Positions 18,158 to 25,807 of a stretch of DNA of 64,000 nt are shown here, piece by piece. The stretch's first letter is position 1. Each line of letters begins with the position of its first letter. The notes under the pieces were generated by a model. It made no database searches and was not told where the DNA came from. It saw only the letters and a list, made by a program, of their open reading frames with translations. The translations under genes were made by a program, and so were the position numbers. Origin of the DNA: Aeoliella mucimassa (lineage in GTDB: Bacteria > Planctomycetota > Planctomycetia > Pirellulales > Lacipirellulaceae); NCBI RefSeq assembly GCF_007748035.1, contig NZ_CP036278.1, positions 6,014,001 through 6,078,000 on the forward strand, written 5' to 3'.

Positions 18158-19324
18158 ATGCCAGCGACCATGACTGCTACTGACACCACTGTTTGTTTAT
18201 TAACCGCCGATGGTCGCGGTGCAGTAGCGGTGCTAGCGGTCGAAGGCCCCGGAGCCGACTCGGCAGTCGCCCGTTGGTTTCGGTCGGCGAGCGGCTGGCA
18301 ACTCGCCAAGCTTCCCCTCGGCCGCATCGCGTTTGGTCGTTGGGCCGCCGACGATGGCGAGGAAGTGGTGATCGTCCGCACCGAGAGCGGCCTCGAGATT
18401 CAATGCCATGGCGGCATTGCAGCCAGTCGAGCCATCGTGCAGTCGTTGGTCGAGTCGGGAGTCGCTCGCTTGGACTCCGCGGGATGGCAGCAACAACATG
18501 CTCGCGACAGCATTGCCGCGCAAGCGGCCGAGCGACTTGGCCTGTGCGCGACGGAACGGGCCGCGCTCGTGCTTCTCGATCAATACAACGGGGCGCTTCG
18601 CGCCGAGTTGGAGCAGGCCATCGCGGCCATCGAGCGGGGAGATTACTCCCAAGCCGAACAGCAACTGAGCACCTTGGCCAAACGTTGGGAGGTAGGGCGA
18701 ATATTAACCACGCCTGCCCGCGTGGTGCTCACCGGACCTCCCAACGTTGGCAAGAGCAGCTTGATCAACGCTCTGGTGGGTTACCAGAGAGCGATCGTGT
18801 TCGATACACCCGGCACCACTCGCGATGTGGTCACCGCCAGCACCGCGATCGAAGGCTGGGCAGTTGATTTGGTGGATACTGCAGGCTTGCGCCAGGCAAC
18901 CGATGGGGTGGAACAATCTGGCATCGAGCTAGCACAGGCCGAGTTGGCAAATGCCGACCTGGTAGTGCTTGTCGGCGAAGCCGAACAGTGGCTCGCCGAC
19001 CAACCACCCGCTTTCGAGTTTGCCCAGTGGTTTGCCGACCGTCCAACCGTGCGGGTGGCCAACAAATGCGATCGCCTGACTAATCAATCGCAGGAACTAC
19101 TTTGCAAACACGCTAGCGAGCTAATCCTTACCTCTGCCATCGAACCCCACGGGGCCGCCCCTTTGCTCGAAGCAATCGCTGGGCGAGTGGTGCCCTCGAT
19201 GCTCGAACCGCAAGCGGCAGTACCCTTCACGCTAGAACAACAGCAAGCCATCCTGGCGGCTTGCAACCTCCTTACCAGCAACCAGCCCGAAACCGCTGCG
19301 CTGCTGTTGCAAGCGTTGCTCTAG
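18158..19324 (+). CDS. MnmE/TrmE-like GTPase lacking the C-terminal CxGK motif
   Basis: A 388-residue protein. An N-terminal folate-binding-like domain (about 8-110) and a helical segment flank a G domain with all motifs: GPPNVGKSS (G1), the GTTRD loop (G2), DTAG (G3), NKCD (G4) and an SA loop (G5). It differs from authentic MnmE (about 450 residues). The N-terminal signature is shortened to ESGLEIQCHGG, and the C-terminal FC[IVL]GK tail, whose Cys is needed for U34 tRNA modification, is absent. It is a diverged paralogue or degraded MnmE and may not modify tRNA. ATG at 18158 is used; 18170 is also possible. Confidence 0.85.
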   Translation: MPATMTATDTTVCLLTADGRGAVAVLAVEGPGADSAVARWFRSASGWQLAKLPLGRIAFGRWAADDGEEVVIVRTESGLEIQCHGGIAASRAIVQSLVESGVARLDSAGWQQQHARDSIAAQAAERLGLCATERAALVLLDQYNGALRAELEQAIAAIERGDYSQAEQQLSTLAKRWEVGRILTTPARVVLTGPPNVGKSSLINALVGYQRAIVFDTPGTTRDVVTASTAIEGWAVDLVDTAGLRQATDGVEQSGIELAQAELANADLVVLVGEAEQWLADQPPAFEFAQWFADRPTVRVANKCDRLTNQSQELLCKHASELILTSAIEPHGAAPLLEAIAGRVVPSMLEPQAAVPFTLEQQQAILAACNLLTSNQPETAALLLQALL

Positions 19325-19425
19325 TGCACGTTGTCCATCCGAAGCTTTGCGTGGCGGCCGATATTCCGCGGTTCACCAACAGCAAGCCGGAGTGGCAACA
19401 TTGAACACGCTGTAGCTATCTAAAA

Positions 19426-19469
19426 AAACACACCAGTCAGCACCGTGCACCAACTGGTGTGTTTGTGTG
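19426..19469. terminator. Bidirectional terminator
   Basis: A perfect 12-bp stem (aaacacaccagt at 19426-19437, actggtgtgttt at 19453-19464) with a 15-base loop, with A-rich and T-rich flanks. It separates the MnmE-like gene (plus) from the PEP-CTERM gene (minus). Confidence 0.8.
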
Positions 19470-19491
19470 TTTCTTTCGTCGCGTCGCTTAC

Positions 19492-20199
19492 TTAGCGATT
19501 GCGGCCAACGAATCCGATCAAACCAACCGCAGCCAGACCAACCAAGGCCAGGGTGCTGGGCTCGGGAACTTGCAGCAGCGAAACTTCCGCGAACTGCATG
19601 TTCGTGGGAGCGCTGCCGGGGTAACGAACCAGGTCGCGAACGATCACCACGTAGGCCGAGTACTCATCGCTTTCGGCGAAGAACTGAGCGGGAGTGGTTT
19701 CGAAACGGCCATCGTTGACCGTAGCGAATTGGGGAACACCGGTCGAACCGTAGTAGACTTCGGTCAGATCGGCAGCGGTTGCCAAGTCGATAATCTCGCT
19801 AGCGGTACCGGTCATATTGGTACCGAAGATTTGCACCACGCCGGGATCACGACTCGCAAAGTCGTTGGCCGTGGTGAACTGAACGCCACCGATAGCAGCG
19901 GGCGAATCGAGAACCACTACGAAACCAGTGGGGTTACTCGCCTGTTCGCCGGCGTCGTTCAAACCAGCACCTGCGAAGTTCAGATACTTGGTGCCAGAAT
20001 CATCGTCGAGTGCTTTGTCTGGATCTTCGTTGGCCCCCGGCGTATTGCTATTGGGGTTGAGCGAACCATCGGAGAGCTCTAACTCAGCACCAGCAACCGA
20101 ACTGTAACCAGTCGTCACATCCACGTAAGCAGCCTTGGCACTAGTCGCAGCAGTAGCAACCAGCGCGCATACAATCATCGCAAAAGAAGTACATCTCAT
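19492..20199 (-). CDS. Secreted PEP-CTERM protein
   Basis: About 235 residues. The signal peptide is MRCTSFAMIVCALVATAA... ending AKAAYVDV. The beta-rich body has features of a discoidin-like (F5/8 type C) domain: SDGSLNPN, a region AIGGVQFTTANDFASRDPGVVQIFG, and VIVRDLVRYPGSAPTNMQFAEVSLL. It ends with VPEPSTLALVGLAAVGLIG and a basic tail, the PEP-CTERM signal for exosortase-dependent anchoring. The ATG at 20199 starts the signal peptide; an in-frame TTG at 20205 lies closer to an upstream AGGAG and is also possible. Ligand unknown. Confidence 0.85.
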   Translation of the reverse strand: MRCTSFAMIVCALVATAATSAKAAYVDVTTGYSSVAGAELELSDGSLNPNSNTPGANEDPDKALDDDSGTKYLNFAGAGLNDAGEQASNPTGFVVVLDSPAAIGGVQFTTANDFASRDPGVVQIFGTNMTGTASEIIDLATAADLTEVYYGSTGVPQFATVNDGRFETTPAQFFAESDEYSAYVVIVRDLVRYPGSAPTNMQFAEVSLLQVPEPSTLALVGLAAVGLIGFVGRNR

Positions 20200-20788
20200 C
20201 AGCAAAACAATCTCCTGCGCATAGCTGCAGATTCAGCCATGCTTCGTCAAGAATGGGCCTTCGCCTGTATAGAACGCTCCTCTCCTCACATACCAATACC
20301 GCCCTAATCACGATGGTTACCTAAAAAGCCGCCATTGATTTCTATTTGATTCGCCTGCGCGGTTCCGCGAACCGCGCGCCCTTTGCACAAAACCGGGAGG
20401 AACACGAACATTTCGCAGCAAATCACGCGGCTCCCGAACACGACTTCGGATTTCTGCAACTTGCGTTACTGCACGAAAGAACAGTACCACTCTGCGCGAC
20501 CTGGCGGGTTTCTGCGGTTTCTGCGACGGTCCAGCAAACGACGGGATCGTCAACGGTATTGCGAAATGGCTGCCGACAGTGTGAGGGGCGTTAGGTCATG
20601 ACACTTCCGCGATCCCCGTCGACACGGAATCGGCCACGATGACTACGGTCCGTTGACTCCCGCCGAACTACGTTCAATAGACCCGAAGTGGAATTGGACG
20701 GGTCAAGAAGTGGGGCATTGTGTCACGGCGAAGGTTGCGTTGCGTGTAGAATTAGGACCATTCAGAGACTGTTAAAACGAGTGCATCA
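20200..20788. other. Gene-free stretch
   Basis: 589 bp with no recognisable gene. It contains a GC-rich palindromic tract (around 20355-20385, cgcgcggttccgcgaaccgcg-like). Small open frames here have no family resemblance. This starts the gene-poor segment that runs to about 24.8 kb. Confidence 0.5.
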
Positions 20789-21244
20789 TTGCTGAAAGCA
20801 CTTCGGCAAGAATTGAAAAAAGCTGAATCTAACCTGAATCACGTTCAAGCCATGAAGAACGCCATCGAGATTGCCGAGAGATTTGCACAAGCCCTCGATA
20901 GCGAGGATTATGAATCTGCCCAAGAGCTCCTGTCTGAGGCATGCGAGTACTCTTGCCGTGGGCAGAGCCATGTCGGCCCGACTGCAATTATTGCATCCTA
21001 CAAAGGTAATGGAGACACCGCTGATTCGAAGTTCGATTCGGTTGACTACGAAAGCTCAGTCTCGGACATGCCTGATGGCACTGCCCTCATTACCTTTGTT
21101 GACCATTTTGCGCTAAAGGGAAAAAGCCACACGTTCCGATGCGAGCAAGTGCTAGAGGTTGACAATAATGGTCAGATTACACGAATAGTGCACCGCGACT
21201 TACCGGGTCAGCGGGAAGCGCTAACCGAGTTCATGGGAGTCTGA
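20789..21244 (+). CDS. NTF2-like (SnoaL-type) domain protein
   Basis: Up to 151 residues. From the in-frame Met at 20852 (IEIAERFAQALDSEDYESAQ) the sequence follows the SnoaL/NTF2-like pattern: a helix for substrate-pocket lining, a CEYSCRGQSHVGPTAIIASY block, then beta strands FRCEQVLEVDNNGQITRIVH. The upstream piece from the TTG at 20789 would add a charged helix (LKALRQELKKAESNLN) and may or may not be translated. No catalytic set is obvious, so it may be a small-molecule-binding or nuclear-transport-fold protein of unknown role. It precedes the DnaA-box cluster. Confidence 0.65.
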   Translation: MLKALRQELKKAESNLNHVQAMKNAIEIAERFAQALDSEDYESAQELLSEACEYSCRGQSHVGPTAIIASYKGNGDTADSKFDSVDYESSVSDMPDGTALITFVDHFALKGKSHTFRCEQVLEVDNNGQITRIVHRDLPGQREALTEFMGV

Positions 21245-21250
21245 GCTATC

Positions 21251-21355
21251 CCGCCTCGGCTTCAGCGGCCCAAGCTATTCTGGCGAATAGTGGACCAGAT
21301 GGGTACTATTGGTGGCTGAGCTGCTTGGTTATTTTACACTGAAGCGTCGAAGGAG
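21251..21355. repeat. 105-bp direct repeat, copy A
   Basis: Ungapped alignment with 22061-22165 gives 77 identical positions of 105 (counted by eye). Inside copy A the ends form short inverted repeats: GCTTCAG near 21259 with CTGAAGC at 21339-21345, and CCAAGC with GCTTGG at 21323-21328. It lies between the NTF2-like gene and the DnaA boxes. Confidence 0.7.
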
Positions 21356-21383
21356 TGATAATCGGCTACAATCATCTGGGGGA

Positions 21384-21447
21384 TTATCCACACATGTGGA
21401 TAAAGCCTGCTTATCCACAATTTGTGTCGAATAACAAGTTATCCAGA
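21384..21447. promoter_or_regulatory. Cluster of DnaA boxes, candidate oriC
   Basis: Perfect TTATCCACA on the plus strand at 21384-21392 and 21411-21419, and perfect on the minus strand at 21395-21403. A fourth site, TTATCCAGA at 21439-21447, has one mismatch. The flanking DNA is AT-richer than its surroundings (roughly 38% GC by hand count of 21411-21460). About 0.5 perfect copies of this 9-mer would be expected by chance in the whole window on both strands. It could be the chromosomal origin or another DnaA-binding control locus. Confidence 0.7.
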
Positions 21448-21455
21448 CTGACTTC

Positions 21456-21845
21456 ATGCTTAAGACACGTCTCGACGATCCAGATATTGTGCGATTGATT
21501 CGCTCGATACCTTTTCGCAAGCGAAGCCGCTTCGTGACTTGCGCGATTGGCGAATTGAAATTCTATTTTGCACTTTTTGCCTTTCTGTTTCCCTACCTGG
21601 CGATAAGCATGTTTTTTGCATTGCTTGGTCCTGTCGTTTGGATCGTAGCGTCGGTAGTGCTCGGTCCTGTATTCTTTTGTCCGTTAATCATTTATCGCAA
21701 CAAGCTGCTGAAACGTCACCTCGAAGAATCTATCGTGGACGGAAAACTGCCGAATTGCCCATCTTGTGGTACTTCACAACTCAACAACAATGCAATTCAC
21801 TGTGAATGCGGCTGCGTAATCCGACCATTTGCCCCGCATGATTAA
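21456..21845 (+). CDS. Small membrane protein with C-terminal zinc ribbon
   Basis: A 129-residue protein. A basic N-terminus (about 1-30) is followed by two hydrophobic helices (FYFALFAFLFPYLAISMFFALL and VVWIVASVVLGPVFFCPLII). A short linker leads to a zinc-ribbon-like motif, CPSCG...HCECGC, near the C-terminus. I do not recognise a family. The ATG at 21456 begins 9 bp after the last DnaA-like box. It may be an accessory gene under control of that locus, but no promoter is evident. Confidence 0.6.
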   Translation: MLKTRLDDPDIVRLIRSIPFRKRSRFVTCAIGELKFYFALFAFLFPYLAISMFFALLGPVVWIVASVVLGPVFFCPLIIYRNKLLKRHLEESIVDGKLPNCPSCGTSQLNNNAIHCECGCVIRPFAPHD

Positions 21846-22409
21846 ACACCGTGTTGGGAACAATGCTCGACTTCGTTTGCCAGATTTCAGCGACCGTGAA
21901 AAACGATTCGCTCCGCTGTTTGTGTAACAAAGCGTTGGACCAAAGCCTCCATTGCGTTAGGATCGGCCTGTCGTCGAATGTTCGCTTCGCTCCCCTTTGT
22001 ATACGAGTCCAATTTCACCAATTCAAACCAATTCGACCGCTCGGTCGATGCGGGAGTTCGACGCCTAGGCTTCATCGGCCGAGGCTGTTTTGGCACAAAG
22101 TGAATCTGAGCGGCGTTGTTGGTGGCTAGGTGGCTTGGGTGTTTTACGCTGATGCGTCGAATGAGGTGGGCTCGAAGTCTCTGAGGTTGGGCACACCGCG
22201 GAGAGTTAGCGGGAATGCGAACTGCCCGCGGTGTTGGGCACCGACGCGAGTTCGCGACTGCGAAAGCTCCGTCGAAGTTTCACGCTTGGGCAGTGTCGCC
22301 CCTGGGCTTCGCCTTCTGCATTCGCTTGCGATTGAGCTGAAGCCCGTTATCCGAGCAACGGAGTTTTCTTGTGGCGGCTTGGTAGGGCCACCCACTGTCT
22401 CCCGATCCG
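21846..22409. other. Gene-free stretch with repeat copy B
   Basis: 564 bp with no recognisable gene. The second 105-bp repeat (22061-22165) is the main structure; the sequence AACAAAGCGTTGG near 21930 looks attC-like but fails the core-site consensus. Confidence 0.45.
22061..22165. repeat. 105-bp direct repeat, copy B
   Basis: Counterpart of 21251-21355, offset exactly 810 bp, same orientation, 77 of 105 positions identical in ungapped alignment. A short third relative, containing tttcatcggccgaagca, occurs at about 23665-23684. Confidence 0.65.
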
Positions 22410-23018
22410 CTAGCTCAAAGAAGAGACGGCGCCAGCATCACGGATGTAGAAGAAGCCGGTCTCGACATAGAAGTCGCCACCTGCGAAAGCCAACTCCGCC
22501 AGATGCTCGTACATAGTTTCGGCGAACGAATCATCCAAGAGACTGATGAGGTAGTTTCTTGCGAAGCCTCGCATGTACGGTGAGTACTCTGGGTGACGCT
22601 CCATCCAGTCCTCGATCCTCTTCTCGAAGACCCCTGGAAGCTCAACTTTCCCGCCCGAGACGTCAACGAGAGCTGGTGATTCAGGAAACAGCTCTCGCTT
22701 CGCATCTACGTACTTTCGGATACAATCTCGGTAGAGATCGACTTTCTCGTACTCAAACGTCTGCTCAATCGATTCTATCTTTGGCCATTGCCGCTTCGGC
22801 GTCGCGTAGTCCCACTTCAGTGTCCTCATTCGGTCGGTTGGTAGGCCGGAACAGTCGGCTCGCGGTTTCGGTAAGACGGATTGCTTGGATGCGTCGGCTC
22901 CTTCGTCTACGCAGGTTTCCCACACAATTCTTCTCGACGCCTCCGCGATTAACGCTTGGGCAACTTTTGCCAGCACCGCAGCTGCTCCGCATTCATCCTC
23001 ACCGCTTCCCAGTTCCAT
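22410..23018 (-). CDS. Unknown protein coupled to a zinc-finger gene
   Basis: About 202 residues from the ATG at 23018, which overlaps the last 20 bases of the upstream gene (23421 to 22999) in another frame. The C-terminal part looks like a genuine soluble helical protein (KVDLYRDCIRKYVDAKRELF, FEKRIEDWMERHPEYSPYM, FARNYLISLLDDSFAETMYEHL). The first about 60 residues are less regular, so a later start at 22835 (MRTLKWDY) is possible. No family recognised. The overlap suggests translational coupling with its partner. Confidence 0.55.
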   Translation of the reverse strand: MELGSGEDECGAAAVLAKVAQALIAEASRRIVWETCVDEGADASKQSVLPKPRADCSGLPTDRMRTLKWDYATPKRQWPKIESIEQTFEYEKVDLYRDCIRKYVDAKRELFPESPALVDVSGGKVELPGVFEKRIEDWMERHPEYSPYMRGFARNYLISLLDDSFAETMYEHLAELAFAGGDFYVETGFFYIRDAGAVSSLS

Positions 23019-23421
23019 TGCAGTACCGGCATTTCTCGGTACCACTGCACCGTGGACATCCGACTGCCGTTCCAGCACCCTTGCGAATACAGTAGCAAAC
23101 GCCGGTCGCATCGCACATGTCGCAGAGCACCACTCGCGATGTCGTACTGTTGGACTCTCCTGGGACCGTAAGCGTGCCTTTACGGTATTGAGTGCCCAGG
23201 GCGGCTATCGTGTGTTGTACATCACTCGAACTCCGGTGTTGTACGAACATACGAAGTTCCTCAGCACGTGCCCAAAAATGCTCGGTCCCGACCATCGTAG
23301 CGATGGCGCTCGATTCGTCGTCGGTCAGCGGTCGAGCAATCTTTGCAGAAATCGCATCACAAACATCTCTCTTCGCGAGGCGAATAACGCGTTCGAGATT
23401 CAGGTCACCGTCATCTGGCAT
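22999..23421 (-). CDS. Unknown protein with DnaJ-like cysteine array
   Basis: A 140-residue protein. The N-terminal half is charged and helical (LNLERVIRLAKRDVCDAISAK). The C-terminus has clustered CxxC pairs: CDMCDATGVCYC, then GCPRCSG and KCRYCNGTGKR. The CxxCxGxG-like pattern resembles the zinc-binding centre of DnaJ or related chaperone and RNA-binding proteins, though no J domain is present. A weak GAGG lies 11 bases before the ATG. It overlaps the start of the next gene by 20 bases. Role unknown; possibly a nucleic-acid or protein-binding adaptor. Confidence 0.6.
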   Translation of the reverse strand: MPDDGDLNLERVIRLAKRDVCDAISAKIARPLTDDESSAIATMVGTEHFWARAEELRMFVQHRSSSDVQHTIAALGTQYRKGTLTVPGESNSTTSRVVLCDMCDATGVCYCIRKGAGTAVGCPRCSGTEKCRYCNGTGKR

Positions 23422-24792
23422 ATACTGGACAACCTCGGACTATCATTGCTTCCTTCCGCTTCGACCACAATGTCATGTGTATGAGTTATCACCAACCCGA
23501 CCGTCGAAACATTTTCCAAGGACCTCCCTCAGCTTCATCGTTAGCCGCAGGTTTGAATATCCCAGAAGCTGCCATCGGTGTACATCACCGACATCACCTA
23601 GCGGGGTGACCTATCTGCAGGCGGTTGTAACAACCTCAATCACTTCAGTAATCTCCGAGACTCACTAGGTTTCATCGGCCGAAGCACATTAACCCTACCG
23701 AGAGTTTCGCTGTTCTCTCCCCCCGGCGGCGCAACCCTTTGCGGGGGGATGATTCCCTTTCACGGAATGCTAGAGAGCGGGGGCGGCTCAGTTGTCGAAG
23801 CCGGCTGGCTCTCGGTGGTGCTCTTGTCCTCCGCGGGCTCGGCGTCTCTGCGTGAGACTTCTTGTGGTTGCTCCAGGTCCACCTCGCTAGCCATCGCCTT
23901 CGGCTGCGGGCTAAACGAATTTTCTGAATGCTCCAGTTTTCGCTGGGAATTGGCCACCAATGGTGTTCTAATGGACAGGTGACTGAGGCCGTCGGCTATC
24001 AGCTTTCGGCTGTTGGCTTTTTTGGTGATTGGAGGTGGATCAGATGTGATGCTGTTTTGAACTCGAACGACTAGCGACACGCAGGCTAAGGGTTGCCGGC
24101 GTGGGCGTTCGCTGCTGCGCGTGTTGGTAATGCATGTGATGGGGCTGCGTCGCTGTCGCTCCTGGTCCCATCCTACAGGGCGCTCGTTGGTGACACGCTC
24201 GAAATGGCTAGCTGAGATCTTTCAGTCGCTGGAAGCTCCTTCAAGATGACATCCGCAATCAGAACTCCCAACTCCCAACTTCCAACCCCCAACGTCCAAC
24301 CAAAAATACTTTCCCACCCATGGGAATCTATTTTGGGCAACTATCGCGGAGGTGTTGATGCAACTCTCTACTATCAAACGACTTGCGATTGATTCCCCCC
24401 GTGAAAATAGATTCCCACTCGATGCGTTTTTGGGAATGGGAATCTATTCGCAGCCGAAAACCACTGGTTTTGTAGAGTGCGTGCTAATTCAATTTTCCCA
24501 TCGGTGGGTAAATTGGGAATCTATTCGTGGTGGTGGGAATGTATCGCTAGCAGCGGGGGCCCGATGGTGGGGGTTCGCGCACCGGGGGAGTTGGCGGACC
24601 TGGCCAGAGGAATGAGCCACAGAATAGGTAAGCTAAATGAGCTGGAGCCGATCCCCCATTGGGTTCCTGCTTGCATTCATGGCCGCCTACACATCTGGCG
24701 GAAAGCCCCACATTGGATAACAATATAGGATTTCACCGGGCGAATCCCCAGTAGATTGATAATTACCGCTTCCCTTTAGAGCGTGGATCGTG
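23422..24792. other. 1.4-kb gene-free region with repeats
   Basis: 1371 bp without a recognisable gene on either strand. The partial 105-bp repeat relative (23665-23684), a GC-rich tract around 23717-23755 and the GGGAATCTATT cluster (24311-24545) are its contents. Translated frames are short and compositionally unlike neighbouring genes. No RNA gene was recognised. Confidence 0.5.
24311..24545. repeat. Cluster of GGGAATCTATT repeats
   Basis: The word GGGAATCTATT appears at 24322-24332, inverted at 24406-24416 (AATAGATTCCC), and direct at 24438-24449 and 24515-24527, with a partial GGGAATGTATC near 24536. TTCCCACCCATGGGAA at 24311-24326 forms a small palindrome. The same word also occurs once at 46031-46043 between two other genes. 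Confidence 0.7.
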
Positions 24793-25458
24793 ATGGCCGA
24801 CCCCAACCCGTACACTACCGCCGACCAACAACCCGAGGTCGATCTACGGGATGCGCGGCTCGCGGCGTTTCTCGCCTGGCTGTTCCCTGGACTCGGCCAC
24901 CTGTATCAGCGGCGGGTCGGCAAAGGGCTGCTGTTCATGATTACGATCATGGCCACGTTTGCGTACGGCATGTACCTCGGCGGTGGGCGCGTGGTTTACG
25001 CGTCGACCACCAATCCGGTCGGCAACTTCACCAAGTTCAAAGAGCGCTGGCACTATGCCTGCCAACTGCCGATCGGGCTGCCGGCGCTGCCCGCCTATGT
25101 GCAGACCTGGCGAGTGGAGAATGGCAACGAACCGCTGCACTGGTTCGGCGATAACTTCGAGCGTCCCCCGTACAACGTGCAAACGCTACAGCTCGCATCG
25201 CCGGCTACCGAACGTGGCGTGCTGGAAGCGGAGTACCTGCAGTCGACCGATCAGTCGAAGAACACCGTGCTCCATATTTCGGAACGCGAAAAGTGGAACC
25301 ACGATTACAATTACCTGTTCGAGCTAGGCACCGTGTTTACGATGATTGCTGGGCTGATGAATGTGCTGGCGATCTGTGATGCAAGGTGGGGACCACTCAC
25401 GCATTTGAAGCCAGAACCAAAGTCCGACGATAACGCCAACTCCGACTCCTCCACGTAA
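24793..25458 (+). CDS. DUF6677-type membrane protein
   Basis: A 221-residue membrane protein. After a polar start (ADPNPYTTADQQ) there is a TM2-like helix and turn (LAAFLAWLFPGLGHLYQRR) followed by a second helix (GLLFMITIMATFAYGMYLGGG). A soluble mid-section (about 90-175) and a final hydrophobic helix (LGTVFTMIAGLMNVLAICDARWG) end the protein. The layout fits DUF6677 of planctomycetes, a family without assigned function. The ATG at 24793 is used rather than the GTG at 24790. Followed after 8 bp by a small membrane gene, so the pair forms an operon. Confidence 0.85.
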   Translation: MADPNPYTTADQQPEVDLRDARLAAFLAWLFPGLGHLYQRRVGKGLLFMITIMATFAYGMYLGGGRVVYASTTNPVGNFTKFKERWHYACQLPIGLPALPAYVQTWRVENGNEPLHWFGDNFERPPYNVQTLQLASPATERGVLEAEYLQSTDQSKNTVLHISEREKWNHDYNYLFELGTVFTMIAGLMNVLAICDARWGPLTHLKPEPKSDDNANSDSST

Positions 25459-25466
25459 GACCTGCC

Positions 25467-25697
25467 ATGATGCTTTCCGCCTTAGCTCAGCTATCGACAC
25501 TGGTTCCCCTGGCTGCCATGACAGGTCGTCTATGGTATGCGTTGCCGCTGGTTGCCAGCGTGAGCTTGGTGTATGCCGCGACTCGTCATGAAGCGATGCC
25601 CGCCATTCTGAATCACGCCTGGCGATTTGGATTGTGGATACTAGTGTTCATGCTCGGCGTGGCCGCCATTGTTCAAGTGACGACTTGGACCTTGTAG
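25467..25697 (+). CDS. Small two-helix membrane protein
   Basis: A 76-residue protein with two hydrophobic helices (around 5-30 and 50-72) and a short polar loop with AATRHEAMPAIL. It begins 8 bp after the DUF6677 gene and shares its strand, which indicates co-transcription. Not recognised as a named family. Such small companions of DUF6677 genes are likely membrane-complex partners, which is inference. Confidence 0.7.
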   Translation: MMLSALAQLSTLVPLAAMTGRLWYALPLVASVSLVYAATRHEAMPAILNHAWRFGLWILVFMLGVAAIVQVTTWTL

Positions 25698-25807
25698 TCT
25701 GGCGAGTTAGGTCGCCCAACGCGTAGGCGATCCGCCTGAAGCCTTTTGCCACTTCCGAAAAGCAAGGATTCCCTATGCGGTGCATCACCCTTCTGCTGAT
25801 CACCTTA

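Noticed and set aside
20346-20594. Small frames in the gap 20200-20788
   Set aside because: Several overlapping short frames, none with family resemblance or ribosome site.
21925-21966. attC-like sequence (AACAAAGCGTTGG followed by GCGTTAGG)
   Set aside because: The core sites do not fit RYYYAAC or GTTRRRY, the arms are too short, and no integron integrase is in the window; xerC is not of that type.
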